Origin: Anaerolineae bacterium
GTDB taxonomy: Bacteria > Chloroflexota > Anaerolineae > B4-G1
Assembly: GCA_030612585.1 (NCBI GenBank)
Contig: JAUWNP010000010.1
Coordinates: 1 to 50,734, forward strand
Reading direction: 5' to 3'
Length of the DNA stretch: 50,734 nt
Shown: in pieces, positions 31,748-39,870 of the stretch
Position numbering within the stretch: the stretch's first letter is position 1
Layout of the letters: each line of letters opens with the position of its first letter
Program-made: the position numbers and the translations under genes
Notes under the pieces: generated by a model
Told to the model about the DNA's origin: nothing
The model's input: the letters and a program-made list of their open reading frames with translations, nothing else
Databases searched by the model: none

Positions 31748-33070
31748 GTGACGAGCGAAGAGATCATCAATCTGAACCGCGAGTACGTGTTCTTTACGTG
31801 GGCTGTTCAGAGCAAGGTCAACCCAATTTCAGCCACCCGCAGCGAAGGGGTTTACTTCTGGGATGGTGACGGCAAGCGGTACCTGGACTTTTCATCGCAA
31901 CTTATGAACGTGAACGCCGGCCACGGCAACCAGAAGATCATCAAAGCCATACAGGAACAGGTGGCCAAGATGGCCTACGTCTACCCCGCCATCGCCAGCG
32001 AGCCGAAGGGCCGCCTGGCGCAACTGTTGGCCGAGATCACGCCGGGCGACCTGTGCAAGACCTTGTTCACACTGAGCGGAGCCGAGGCCAACGAGAACGG
32101 TATCAAGTTTGCGCGTCTCTACACCGGGCGGAACAAGATCATCACCCGCTACCGTTCCTATCACGGGGCGACGGCCGGGGCCATGGCCCTCTCTGGTGAC
32201 CCGCGCCGCCTGCCGGTGGAGCCACTGATTCCCGGCGTGGTGCACGTGATGGACCCCTATTGCTACCGCTGTCCCTTCGGCTGGACGTTGGAGACCTGCC
32301 ACCGCGAATGCATTGCACACGTGGAACAGGTCATCAGGTTCGAGGGGCCAGGAAACGTGGCGGCGCTCATGTTGGAGGGTGTCACCGGCACGAGCGGCCT
32401 CATCATCCCCCCCGATGACTATTGGCCCCGGATGCGCGAAGTCTGCGACAAATACGACATTCTGCTCATTGACGATGAGGTGATGAGTGGCTTTGGGCGC
32501 ACTGGCGAGTGGTTCGGCATAAATCACTGGGACGTGGTGCCGGATATCATGACGCTGGCTAAAGGCATCACTGCTGGCTATGTGCCGCTGGGCGCTGTGA
32601 TTGTCTCCAAGGCCATCGCCGATTACTTTGCCGACAGGCCAATGCCCATGGGACTGACTTACTCTGGTCATCCGGTATGCACAGCCGCCGGTGTCGCCAC
32701 CATCGAGGTCTACAAGGAAGAGAAACTGGTGGAGAACGCCAGGGCGATGGGAGTGACCCTCAAAGAGGGGTTGGAAGAACTGAAGGCCAAACACCCCAGC
32801 GTGGGCGACGTGCGTTGCATTGGGCTGTTTTCCGTCATCGAGTTGGTGAAAGACCGGGAGACGAAGGAGCCGCTGGCTCCCTGGAATGCCAAACCGCACG
32901 AAATGGGCGTCATGGCCCAGGTGCCGGGCGCGCTGCGCGAGCGGGGGATGTATACCTTCTCCAAGTGGAACTGGATCTTTGTGGTTCCGCCGCTGAACAT
33001 TAATGAGGCGGAACTGCGCGATGGCCTGCGCATCCTCGACGATGTGCTGGACATCACCGATAGAGGTTGA
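31748..33070 (+). CDS. Class III aminotransferase, beta-alanine/taurine-pyruvate type
   Basis: A 440-residue PLP enzyme transferring an omega-amino group to pyruvate or a similar oxoacid. The PLP lysine is K272 in TLAKGITAGY. LIDDEVMSGFGRTG supplies the cofactor-binding aspartate, and LSGAEANENG the phosphate-binding turn. The long FFTWAVQSKVNPI start is typical of the taurine/beta-alanine group. GTG 31748 has AAGGAG upstream. The next gene removes (methyl)malonate semialdehyde, the product expected from beta-alanine, which supports beta-alanine as substrate. Taurine would give sulfoacetaldehyde, for which no enzyme is seen here. Confidence 0.85.
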   Translation: MTSEEIINLNREYVFFTWAVQSKVNPISATRSEGVYFWDGDGKRYLDFSSQLMNVNAGHGNQKIIKAIQEQVAKMAYVYPAIASEPKGRLAQLLAEITPGDLCKTLFTLSGAEANENGIKFARLYTGRNKIITRYRSYHGATAGAMALSGDPRRLPVEPLIPGVVHVMDPYCYRCPFGWTLETCHRECIAHVEQVIRFEGPGNVAALMLEGVTGTSGLIIPPDDYWPRMREVCDKYDILLIDDEVMSGFGRTGEWFGINHWDVVPDIMTLAKGITAGYVPLGAVIVSKAIADYFADRPMPMGLTYSGHPVCTAAGVATIEVYKEEKLVENARAMGVTLKEGLEELKAKHPSVGDVRCIGLFSVIELVKDRETKEPLAPWNAKPHEMGVMAQVPGALRERGMYTFSKWNWIFVVPPLNINEAELRDGLRILDDVLDITDRG

Positions 33071-33117
33071 CCGGCCCAATAGTGGAAGCAAATCATTAGA
33101 GAAAGGAGCACAAGAAC

Positions 33118-34626
33118 ATGGCAGTTCTACAGGAACCAATCAAAGAGACATTGGAAATCAAGAATTATATAGACGGCGAGTGGGTTGACTCGAAAGGGGA
33201 GGTTAAGGACGTCGTAAACCCTGCCACAGGTAAGGTCATAGCCAGGGTCCCTATCTCGACGAAAGATGAAATTGACGAGGCAGTGGAAGCGGCTAAAGAG
33301 GCATTCCCCTACTGGCGAAGAACTCCTCCGCTGGCTCGAGTGAGATGCCTCTTTAGGCTGAAGGAACTGTTGGAGGAGAACTTCGAGGAGATAAGCAGGA
33401 TTCAGACGATGGAGCACGGAAAAACCATTGATGAGTCCAGAGGGGAAACGAGGCGCGGGATCGAAAACGTCGAAGTGGCTACAGGGATACCGTCGTTGAT
33501 GATGGGACAGAGCCTGGAGGATATTGCCGCTGGCATAGACGAATACCTCATCAGGCAGCCATTGGGGGTTTTCGGGATCATTACTCCCTTCAACTTCCCA
33601 TTTATGATCGGCCTTTGGTTCGCGCCCTATGCCATCGCTACTGGAAACTGTGTCGTCTTGAAGCCCTCCAGCGAAGATCCGCTTTGCCAGACCAAAATCG
33701 TCGAGTTGGCAGAGGAAGCGGGCATTCCCCCGGGCGTGTGGAATCTAGTCCACGGTGGAAGAACGGTGGTATCGGGGATGTTGGATCATCCTGACATCAA
33801 GGGAATGTGCTTTGTTGGATCAACGCCAGTGGGAAGGGATGTTATCTACAAAAGGTGTGGTGAAACTGGCAAGAGAGTCATTGCCCAGTGTGGCGCTAAG
33901 AACTTTGCGTTGGTGATGCCGGATGCTGATATAGAAAGGACGATGGCAGCGTGCATGACTTCTTTCTATGGCAACGCCGGTCAGCGATGCCTGGCGAACG
34001 CCAATCTCGTTGTCGTCGGTGAAGGCCTCAGCGAGCAGGAACTTGATGAGTTCTATGAGAAAGTGGTGGATGCGTTCATCGCTGTAGCCTCCAGGATAAG
34101 TATTGGGTATGGGCTCGATGAAGCAGTTCAGATGGGCCCCCTGCGCGATAGGGGTAAGAAGGAAATGGTGCTGAGATATATAGAGAAAGGCATTGAAGAG
34201 GGGGCGAGGCTGAGACTTGACGGCAGGGAAGTAGAAATCGTAGGGGATTTGCCCGACACGTGCTTTGTTGGCCCGACAGTTTTCGAGGACGTAACGCTGG
34301 ACATGACCATTGCCCAGGAAGAGATCTTCGGGCCGGTAGCAAATATGATGAAGGCTAGAAGCCTGGATGAGGCCATAGGGATGATCCACAGCAATCCCTT
34401 CGGCAACGCAGCCTCGATATTCACCGCCAGCGGCAAGTGGGCTCGAGAATTCCAGTACAGAGTCGAGTGCGGTAATATCGGCGTTAATATCGGGGTAGCC
34501 GCGCCGATGGCGTTCTTCCCGTTCAGCGGAATGAAGGATTCCTTCTTCGGAACGCTGCATGGGCAAGGCCAGGAGGCAGTTCGCTTCTTTACGGAAAGCA
34601 AAGTGGTCATTCAGAGGTGGTTCTGA
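33118..34626 (+). CDS. mmsA: CoA-acylating (methyl)malonate-semialdehyde dehydrogenase
   Basis: Oxidatively decarboxylates malonate or methylmalonate semialdehyde to acetyl-CoA or propionyl-CoA with NAD+ and CoA; 502 residues. The catalytic cysteine is C291 in GQRCLA, and TPFNFPFMI matches the family cofactor region. It follows the aminotransferase by 47 bases and precedes a small helical protein by one base. Base composition is lower in GC and uses more AGA/AGG codons than the genes before it, pointing to separate acquisition with the downstream gene. It could serve both beta-alanine and valine/ketoisovalerate breakdown. Confidence 0.9.
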   Translation: MAVLQEPIKETLEIKNYIDGEWVDSKGEVKDVVNPATGKVIARVPISTKDEIDEAVEAAKEAFPYWRRTPPLARVRCLFRLKELLEENFEEISRIQTMEHGKTIDESRGETRRGIENVEVATGIPSLMMGQSLEDIAAGIDEYLIRQPLGVFGIITPFNFPFMIGLWFAPYAIATGNCVVLKPSSEDPLCQTKIVELAEEAGIPPGVWNLVHGGRTVVSGMLDHPDIKGMCFVGSTPVGRDVIYKRCGETGKRVIAQCGAKNFALVMPDADIERTMAACMTSFYGNAGQRCLANANLVVVGEGLSEQELDEFYEKVVDAFIAVASRISIGYGLDEAVQMGPLRDRGKKEMVLRYIEKGIEEGARLRLDGREVEIVGDLPDTCFVGPTVFEDVTLDMTIAQEEIFGPVANMMKARSLDEAIGMIHSNPFGNAASIFTASGKWAREFQYRVECGNIGVNIGVAAPMAFFPFSGMKDSFFGTLHGQGQEAVRFFTESKVVIQRWF

Positions 34627-34627
34627 A

Positions 34628-35080
34628 ATGAAAAGGTCGAACGTAACTGCTTCCGCCATCATCAGTCTCGCCCAAAGGATCGAGGATAGTTCCTCAGTGT
34701 TCTACGAGGGACTGGCTGAGAGGTGGGGGGAGGATAAGGAGATGTTCCTGGCCTTGGCGAAGGAAGGCAGGAAGAACAAGACGCTGGTGACCAGGACTTA
34801 TCAGGAGACCATTACCGACGCCTTGGAAGCCTGTTTCTCTTTTGAAGGCCTGGACCTGGGGGATTACGAGGTCGAGACGACGTTGGCAGAAGGTGCTGGT
34901 TACTCTGAGGCCTTGGGGATAGCCATAGCGCTTGAGGAGCAAGCCTGTAAGTTCTACCTGGATGTGGCTGAGCGATCGGAAGCGCTGCTGGCCACGATAC
35001 CAATGGCGTTCAGAAGAGTGGCCAAAAAGAGGAGTAAGCGGTTGCAAACACTTCGCGATAAGGCAGCGGCTGGTTCCTGA
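34628..35080 (+). CDS. Rubrerythrin/ferritin-like helical protein lacking most metal ligands
   Basis: A 150-residue all-helical protein. Two half-repeats resemble rubrerythrin helices: RIEDSSSVFYEGLAERW with FLALAKEGRKNKTLV, then EEQACKFYLDVAERS with FRRVAKKRSKRLQTL. In the diiron family the second helix of each pair carries an E..H motif. Here those positions read EGRKN and KKRSK, so a normal diiron centre is unlikely. It starts one base after the mmsA stop and shares its lower GC content, so the two probably travelled together. Function is unknown; it may be a partner of the dehydrogenase. Confidence 0.7.
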   Translation: MKRSNVTASAIISLAQRIEDSSSVFYEGLAERWGEDKEMFLALAKEGRKNKTLVTRTYQETITDALEACFSFEGLDLGDYEVETTLAEGAGYSEALGIAIALEEQACKFYLDVAERSEALLATIPMAFRRVAKKRSKRLQTLRDKAAAGS

Positions 35081-35110
35081 GCAAGGCGATTGGATGTATT
35101 GAGGCAGAAG

Positions 35111-35164
35111 TGAGACTTCGGAGGTCTCCGAGACTTCCGAAGTCTCAGCACCACGGGTGCTTTT
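35111..35164. terminator. Palindromic repeat copy 2 followed by a small terminator hairpin
   Basis: The palindrome TGAGACTTCGGAGGTC/GACTTCCGAAGTCTCA (35111-35147) is the second copy of the element at 1451-1484. It runs into AGCACC-ACG-GGTGCT (35147-35161) and TTTT at 35161-35164. Together they can end the pan operon; the palindrome also lies at the end of the convergent SHOCT operon. Confidence 0.7.
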
Positions 35165-35186
35165 GGACAGAGCCAGCCCGTTCGAA

Positions 35187-35564
35187 TCACTCCACGAAGA
35201 TTTCTACCCGTTCGTTATCCTCTACGTCCTCCACATCCACGATCTTGCCTGCGGCGCCGGCGTGGATGGCTTCCATGACCTCTTCCAGGTCAATCTCTGC
35301 AGGTGCGAAGTGGGCCCCCATCTTAGCGCCCACGCTGACCAGGCTCCAGGGCAGGTTTATGTTGACCTTGCGCTGGCCCGTCTCCAGGTCGGTCACCCGA
35401 ACGCGAAGCCAGCGTGGCCCCGTTCCCCGGCTGCCTGACCAGCGTTCCTCCTGCCGGCGACCCTCTCCTTTCAGAGCCTCCAGCAGTTGAGTCCCTTCCT
35501 CGGCGGTGATCTGACCGCTCTCAATCATCTTCAGGATCTGCATCCGTTCGTCCACCATAGCCAC
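35187..35564 (-). CDS. SHOCT-like domain protein, paralogue 1
   Basis: A 125-residue soluble protein. The N-terminal helical pair DERMQILKMIESGQITAEEGTQLLEAL is the SHOCT-like module known from YvlB-type proteins. A mixed domain (WLRVRVTDLETGQRKVNINLP) and an acidic C-terminal tail ending NERVEIFVE follow. GTG 35564 has GGAGG with a 6-base gap. It is the last gene of the DUF2089-led operon. The exact function of these proteins is not established; an envelope-stress role is sometimes inferred. Confidence 0.8.
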   Translation of the reverse strand: MAMVDERMQILKMIESGQITAEEGTQLLEALKGEGRRQEERWSGSRGTGPRWLRVRVTDLETGQRKVNINLPWSLVSVGAKMGAHFAPAEIDLEEVMEAIHAGAAGKIVDVEDVEDNERVEIFVE

Positions 35565-35641
35565 CTGACACCTCCAGGGTTATATTTTAGCACATTCTTT
35601 GGTGCTTACAACCCCCCATTTTTCTGCGTAGCGGATAGGGC

Positions 35642-36022
35642 CTACTCCACATAGATCTCCACTCGCTCGTTGTCCTCCTCGTCCATCACCTCCACGATCT
35701 TGCCAATCGTGCCACTGGCGATCAGTTCTCCCAGTTCATCCATGTCGAACCCCTCGAACTCTGGGGCGAACCGCTCCGCCATGCGCAAGCCCGCGCTCAC
35801 CAGGCTCATTGGGACAGTCACGTTCACCTTCGCCGCTCCCGAAGCCAGGTCGGTCACGTGGATGCGTAGGTAGCGGCCCTGTCCGCCCGGGCTGGGTGCT
35901 CCTGGGGCAGCGCGCCGACTCCCACCCAGCGCTCGTAGCAAGGTGGTGGCTTCCTCCGCCGTGATCTTGCCCTCCTCCAGCATCTGGAGGATCTTTAGCC
36001 GTTCGTCAGTCATCGTCGTCAT
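35642..36022 (-). CDS. SHOCT-like domain protein, paralogue 2
   Basis: A 126-residue paralogue of the 35187 gene with the same layout: SHOCT-like helices (ERLKILQMLEEGKITAEEATTLL), a Gly/Pro linker, the domain beginning YLRIHVTDLASGAAKVNV, and the tail NERVEIYVE. The ATG at 36022 has AGGAGG upstream. The close match, including the tail, shows a local duplication. Both are probably cotranscribed with the membrane version upstream. Confidence 0.8.
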   Translation of the reverse strand: MTTMTDERLKILQMLEEGKITAEEATTLLRALGGSRRAAPGAPSPGGQGRYLRIHVTDLASGAAKVNVTVPMSLVSAGLRMAERFAPEFEGFDMDELGELIASGTIGKIVEVMDEEDNERVEIYVE

Positions 36023-36032
36023 TTTTCGCCTC

Positions 36033-36584
36033 CTAACCGAAGTATATCTGTACCTGCTCCCCGTCCTCTCCTTCGTCCACCTCCACGGTGAAGAAACGGC
36101 TGTCGCGCAGTTCCTCCCGCATCGCCAGGATCAGTTCGTCCACTCCCGTCTCCTCGAGTTGCGGGACGAAGGGACGGGCGATACGTAGTACCCAGGCGAC
36201 AGGCCCTAGTGGCAGCGGTAGAGCCAAGGTGATGTTGGGGCCATCAGACTGCCGCACCCGCAGGGAGAACCAGTGGGCCCGCTGCAGCCACCAGCCTAGC
36301 ACCACCCACATCAGGCCGAGGGTGAAGAGGATCCAGCCCCAGACCGGCTGCCCGGTGGCGGTCTCTCCGGCATAGGCCCTCGTCAACACCAGCCCGCCCC
36401 ACGCTATTGTTGCGATCCCTATCCAGAGCGCGGCCTGCCACAGATAGCGCACCAACTTGGGGCGGGGGGCGGGGGTATCCGGCGTCTCGGCCCCTTCCGC
36501 CAGCGCCTCCAGTCGTCGCACCCCCTCCTCGATGCTGATCTCCCCCGCTTCAATTAATTCCAATATCCGCAATCGCTTCCCCAT
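36033..36584 (-). CDS. Membrane SHOCT-like protein, paralogue 3
   Basis: A 183-residue protein. The SHOCT-like start MGKRLRILELIEAGEISIEE is followed by two membrane segments (LWIGIATIAWGGLVL and WGWILFTLGLMWVVLGWWL). The C-terminal domain has the same plan as paralogues 1 and 2, with tail GEQVQIYFG. The ATG at 36584 is chosen because GGGAGG lies 5 bases upstream; a longer frame overlaps the MFS stop and lacks a site. It places the shared C-terminal domain next to the membrane. Confidence 0.8.
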   Translation of the reverse strand: MGKRLRILELIEAGEISIEEGVRRLEALAEGAETPDTPAPRPKLVRYLWQAALWIGIATIAWGGLVLTRAYAGETATGQPVWGWILFTLGLMWVVLGWWLQRAHWFSLRVRQSDGPNITLALPLPLGPVAWVLRIARPFVPQLEETGVDELILAMREELRDSRFFTVEVDEGEDGEQVQIYFG

Positions 36585-36619
36585 AGGTTCCTCCCAATCA
36601 AAGTTTGGCAAGTCGTCGT

Positions 36620-37915
36620 TCACTCACTCGCCGGACTCCGCACCTTCCCCCGCCGGACGGCAGCAACGACCTCGGTCGCCTGGACTGCCTGCCTGGCGGG
36701 TCGCCCGACCCGGCGCTGCAATAGAGCGAACGCCACAGCCGCGACCAGCCCCACCATCCCGGCGACGTACCAGACCCAGCGCGGGTCACCGTTGTCCATG
36801 ACCAGCCCGGCCAGGAGCGGCCCCACGGTCATCGGAATCACCCAACTGAACCCGAAAACAGCCATGTACCGCCCCCGCATTTCCTCAGGCGCAAATCGGG
36901 CCACCAGAGCCTGAGAGATCGGGGCGGTCATCATCTCACCAATGGTGATGATAACCATCGCCACCAGGAACAAGACGTAGGCCGAGACAAAGCCGTACAA
37001 ACTAAATCCGATGGCGTACAGCAGCGCGCCTACGGCCATCACGATCAGCGGGCGATACTTGCTGATCCGGCGTGTGACGTAGAACTGGAACAGGACGACC
37101 AGCGCCGCGTTGAGGCTGATGATGTAGCCAAAGCCCTGCTCGGGGACGGAATGGGTATCCCGCAGGTAGACGGCCAGCGTGGCGTTCATCTGCATGTAGA
37201 CGAACGTCATCAGGATGCAGGCCCCGATAAACAGGACGAAGGTGGTGTCCCGCAACACATCCCGGTAGCCGCCAAAGGTCTGGGCCATCGTCTGCTCGGG
37301 CTCGCCCTCGCGGGGAGTGGGCCTGGTCTCCTGTATCGCCAGAGCCACGATGCCGGCAGTGATCAGGCTGGCCACCGCGTCGCAGATGAAGAGGGACAGG
37401 TATGACTGAGCGGCCAGCAGCCCCCCAATCGCCGGGCCGATGGTGACGGCAAGGTTGGCTACCACACGCAGGATGCCAAACCCCTGGGCGCGCTTCTCCT
37501 CCGGCAGCAGGTCGGCCACCATCGCCTGCTGTGCTGGGCCGCCGGCGTTGGCGAACAGCCCCACGAACAACGCACTGGCAAAGAAGAATTCGATCTCGTT
37601 GACCAGTCCCATCAGCAGGCTGGTCAAGGCACTGGCGATCAGGCCGAAGATCAGCATCTTCTTGCGTCCCAGGCGGTCGGTCAGCGCGCCGCCGAACATG
37701 CTGCCCACCACGCTGGCGATGGAGAACAGACCAAAGATCACGCCGACCTCCGTCATGCCCACACCAAACTTGCGCGTGATGTAGAGCGTGAGGAAGGGGA
37801 ACATGAGCGCCCCGCCGACTCGGTCAATGAACGTGCCCAGGATGAGTACCCAGAACTGGCGGGGGTATTCTGCGTAGATATAACGAATACGCTCTAGCGG
37901 TTTGCGACTAAACAT
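36620..37915 (-). CDS. MFS transporter (DHA1-like)
   Basis: A 431-residue, 12-helix major-facilitator protein, probably a drug or metabolite exporter. The loop 2-3 motif is GGALTDRLGRKK and a motif C-like region is VVANLAVTIGPAIGG. It overlaps the methyltransferase gene by 8 bases and is followed by the SHOCT-like genes. Pairing with a methyltransferase and a second MFS gene suggests modification and export of a small molecule, but no substrate is evident. Confidence 0.88.
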   Translation of the reverse strand: MFSRKPLERIRYIYAEYPRQFWVLILGTFIDRVGGALMFPFLTLYITRKFGVGMTEVGVIFGLFSIASVVGSMFGGALTDRLGRKKMLIFGLIASALTSLLMGLVNEIEFFFASALFVGLFANAGGPAQQAMVADLLPEEKRAQGFGILRVVANLAVTIGPAIGGLLAAQSYLSLFICDAVASLITAGIVALAIQETRPTPREGEPEQTMAQTFGGYRDVLRDTTFVLFIGACILMTFVYMQMNATLAVYLRDTHSVPEQGFGYIISLNAALVVLFQFYVTRRISKYRPLIVMAVGALLYAIGFSLYGFVSAYVLFLVAMVIITIGEMMTAPISQALVARFAPEEMRGRYMAVFGFSWVIPMTVGPLLAGLVMDNGDPRWVWYVAGMVGLVAAVAFALLQRRVGRPARQAVQATEVVAAVRRGKVRSPASE

Positions 37916-38522
37916 GTGTCTCTAGTTCTCCTAACGGCTTTTGCAGTTTCAAGAACAGCACTCGTTTCTCTTCTCTCTGCGCAACGACGTTGAAACCGGC
38001 GTTTTCAGCCAGTCGCACATAGTAGGCCAGATCTTGCTCCGCATCCGGCCATAGCGCCCCATATCCCGTGCGGATTTCTTCATCGGGCAGTTTGACCAGA
38101 AGGGGAAATGCAGCAATGTCTTTTTCCTCGTCAAGACATTGTGGAAGAATGACATCCCAGACCAAGAAGCGTCCACCAGGGATGAGCACCCTGTAAACCT
38201 CACTGAATACCTTTTCGTGATCAGGCCCCTTGATGTACATCAGGGTGAAAAACGAGGTTGCCACACCAAAGGTGCTATCGAGGAATTGGAGATCGGTGGC
38301 ATCCATAATGATCTTGAGCGACCCGGCTGCCGCCCCTTCCAATTCTCGCTTGCTGGGATCGATGGCGATAACTTGCTCGCCTTTCAGTTTCCCTATCACT
38401 CCCTCGCCGCCTCCGCCGATATCCAGAATGTATCCCGAGGCATCAAAGTCATTGACGACGACCACTTGCTCTTCGAAGAAGAAGACGCGGTCCTCCGAAG
38501 GTTCTGTGTGATGATCGCTCAT
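37908..38522 (-). CDS. Class I SAM-dependent methyltransferase
   Basis: A 204-residue enzyme. The SAM site is ILDIGGGGEGVIG (motif I), with an acidic end to strand 2 (VIAIDPS) and motif post-I MDATDLQF. The region SEVYRVLIPGGRFLVWDV is typical of UbiE-like small-molecule methyltransferases. AAGGAG precedes the ATG. The gene is translationally coupled to the MFS gene downstream. Substrate unknown. Confidence 0.85.
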   Translation of the reverse strand: MSDHHTEPSEDRVFFFEEQVVVVNDFDASGYILDIGGGGEGVIGKLKGEQVIAIDPSKRELEGAAAGSLKIIMDATDLQFLDSTFGVATSFFTLMYIKGPDHEKVFSEVYRVLIPGGRFLVWDVILPQCLDEEKDIAAFPLLVKLPDEEIRTGYGALWPDAEQDLAYYVRLAENAGFNVVAQREEKRVLFLKLQKPLGELETHV

Positions 38523-38563
38523 TTCTTGCTCTCCTTATGTGATGACAAGCCCTGCCTGATTTG

Positions 38564-39865
38564 CTAAATCTCCGTCACAGCCATCATTGCTGCTCTTGTG
38601 GACGGGGAAGTGTCCTCTACGACGTGTCCGTTATGGTTCTGTTCAATATTCACAATCACCGGCACGAAGCAGGCGCCCAGCCCCATCAACGTGCAGACGA
38701 GACCACCCACCACGTACCACGGGCGCAGGCCAATCGCGTCGGCGACCGGGCCAGCGACCGCCAGGCTCAACGGAAACGCAGCCGAAGACATACTCGCCAC
38801 CACCGTGAACACGCGCCCCTGCACCTCTGGGGCCACAATCGCCTGAAGCGCTGCAAACAACGGTCCATTGACGAGCGCATTCATAGAGCCTGCCACAAAC
38901 ATGCCAGCCACTGCCAGCCAGAGCGCGTTCGCTGGCGACAGGCCGACCAGCATGATACCCAGGCCCTGGATTATCAGGCCCATCAACGAGGTATAGACGC
39001 GCCGGCGAAACCCACCCCACGCGCTCAGGAGCAGTCCGCCGAGCACGAGGCCGACCCCCCAACTCGCCTCCAGCCAGGCCAACTGTGGGGCATCGCCGTT
39101 GAAGTGTTCCGTCACTAGCAACGGCATCAGCGAAAAGGCTGGATTTACCACAAAGTTAAGCATCGTCGCCATGATCAGAATCGCCAACAGCCCCGGCCAG
39201 CCCCAGACGTAGCGCAACCCCTCACGTACATCGGACCAGAGGGATGGCTTTTCTGACTTTGTCAAAGTGCGTTCCGGCTGTGGAATAGCCACGAAGAACA
39301 GCGGCAAGATGGCGAACGCCGCTGTGCCCACGTCCATCAGCATGATACCTTCGAACGGGAGTACCGCCAGTAACAGCGCACCCAGCGGCGGCCCAATCAC
39401 ATTCAGCGCACCTTGCATCGTCTGGTTGAGGCCCGCCACGCGTGTCAGATGCTCGTCGGGCACCATCAGCGAAGTCGAAGCCTGCATCGTTGACCAGTGA
39501 AAGAGGCCTCCAATCGCGCGCACTAGCAGAGCGGCGTAGACATGCCAGACCTGCATGGTATCGGTCCAGAACATGTACGCCAGCCACAGTGCCACGAGCG
39601 CGATCAGGCCATCCGCCACGATCATCACCACGCGCCGGTTCAAACGGTCCACGTACGCGCCTACGATAGGGCCCAGGAAAACCTGGGGGATCACCCACAT
39701 CATCGTCGCCATCGCCAGCACTGTTGCCGAACCGGTCAGTTGGGTGAGCCATCACACCAGCGCGAACTGTAAGACACTGCTGCCGACCAATGAAAACTGC
39801 TGGCCGATCCAGATGGTGAAAAACGGAATCTGCCATTTGGGTTGATGTTGCTCTGTGTGTTTCAT
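38564..39865 (-). pseudogene. MFS transporter interrupted by in-frame TGA at codon 38
   Basis: The frame starts at ATG 39865 (MKHTEQHQPKWQIPFFTIWI...), six bases after the upstream stop. It runs through the first membrane helix, hits TGA at 39752-39754 and continues in the same frame for a full-length MFS protein. The context FALV-stop-WLTQLTGSATVLA matches a family segment normally FALVWWLTQ, so a TGG tryptophan appears changed to TGA. Downstream parts are intact (VDRLNRRVVM loop, 11 further helices). A restart at 39721 would lack helix 1. It is a recent pseudogene, a sequencing error, or less likely read-through. Confidence 0.85.
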
Positions 39866-39870
39866 ATTCG

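Noticed and set aside
31892..33139. 415-residue open frame antisense to the aminotransferase
   Set aside because: Shadow of a conserved plus-strand gene with no ribosome site or family resemblance.
2281..39754. Reassignment of TAG or TGA to tryptophan
   Set aside because: Many intact genes here end at TAG or TGA in plausible places, and both lesions are single C-to-T changes, so mutation or error is simpler.
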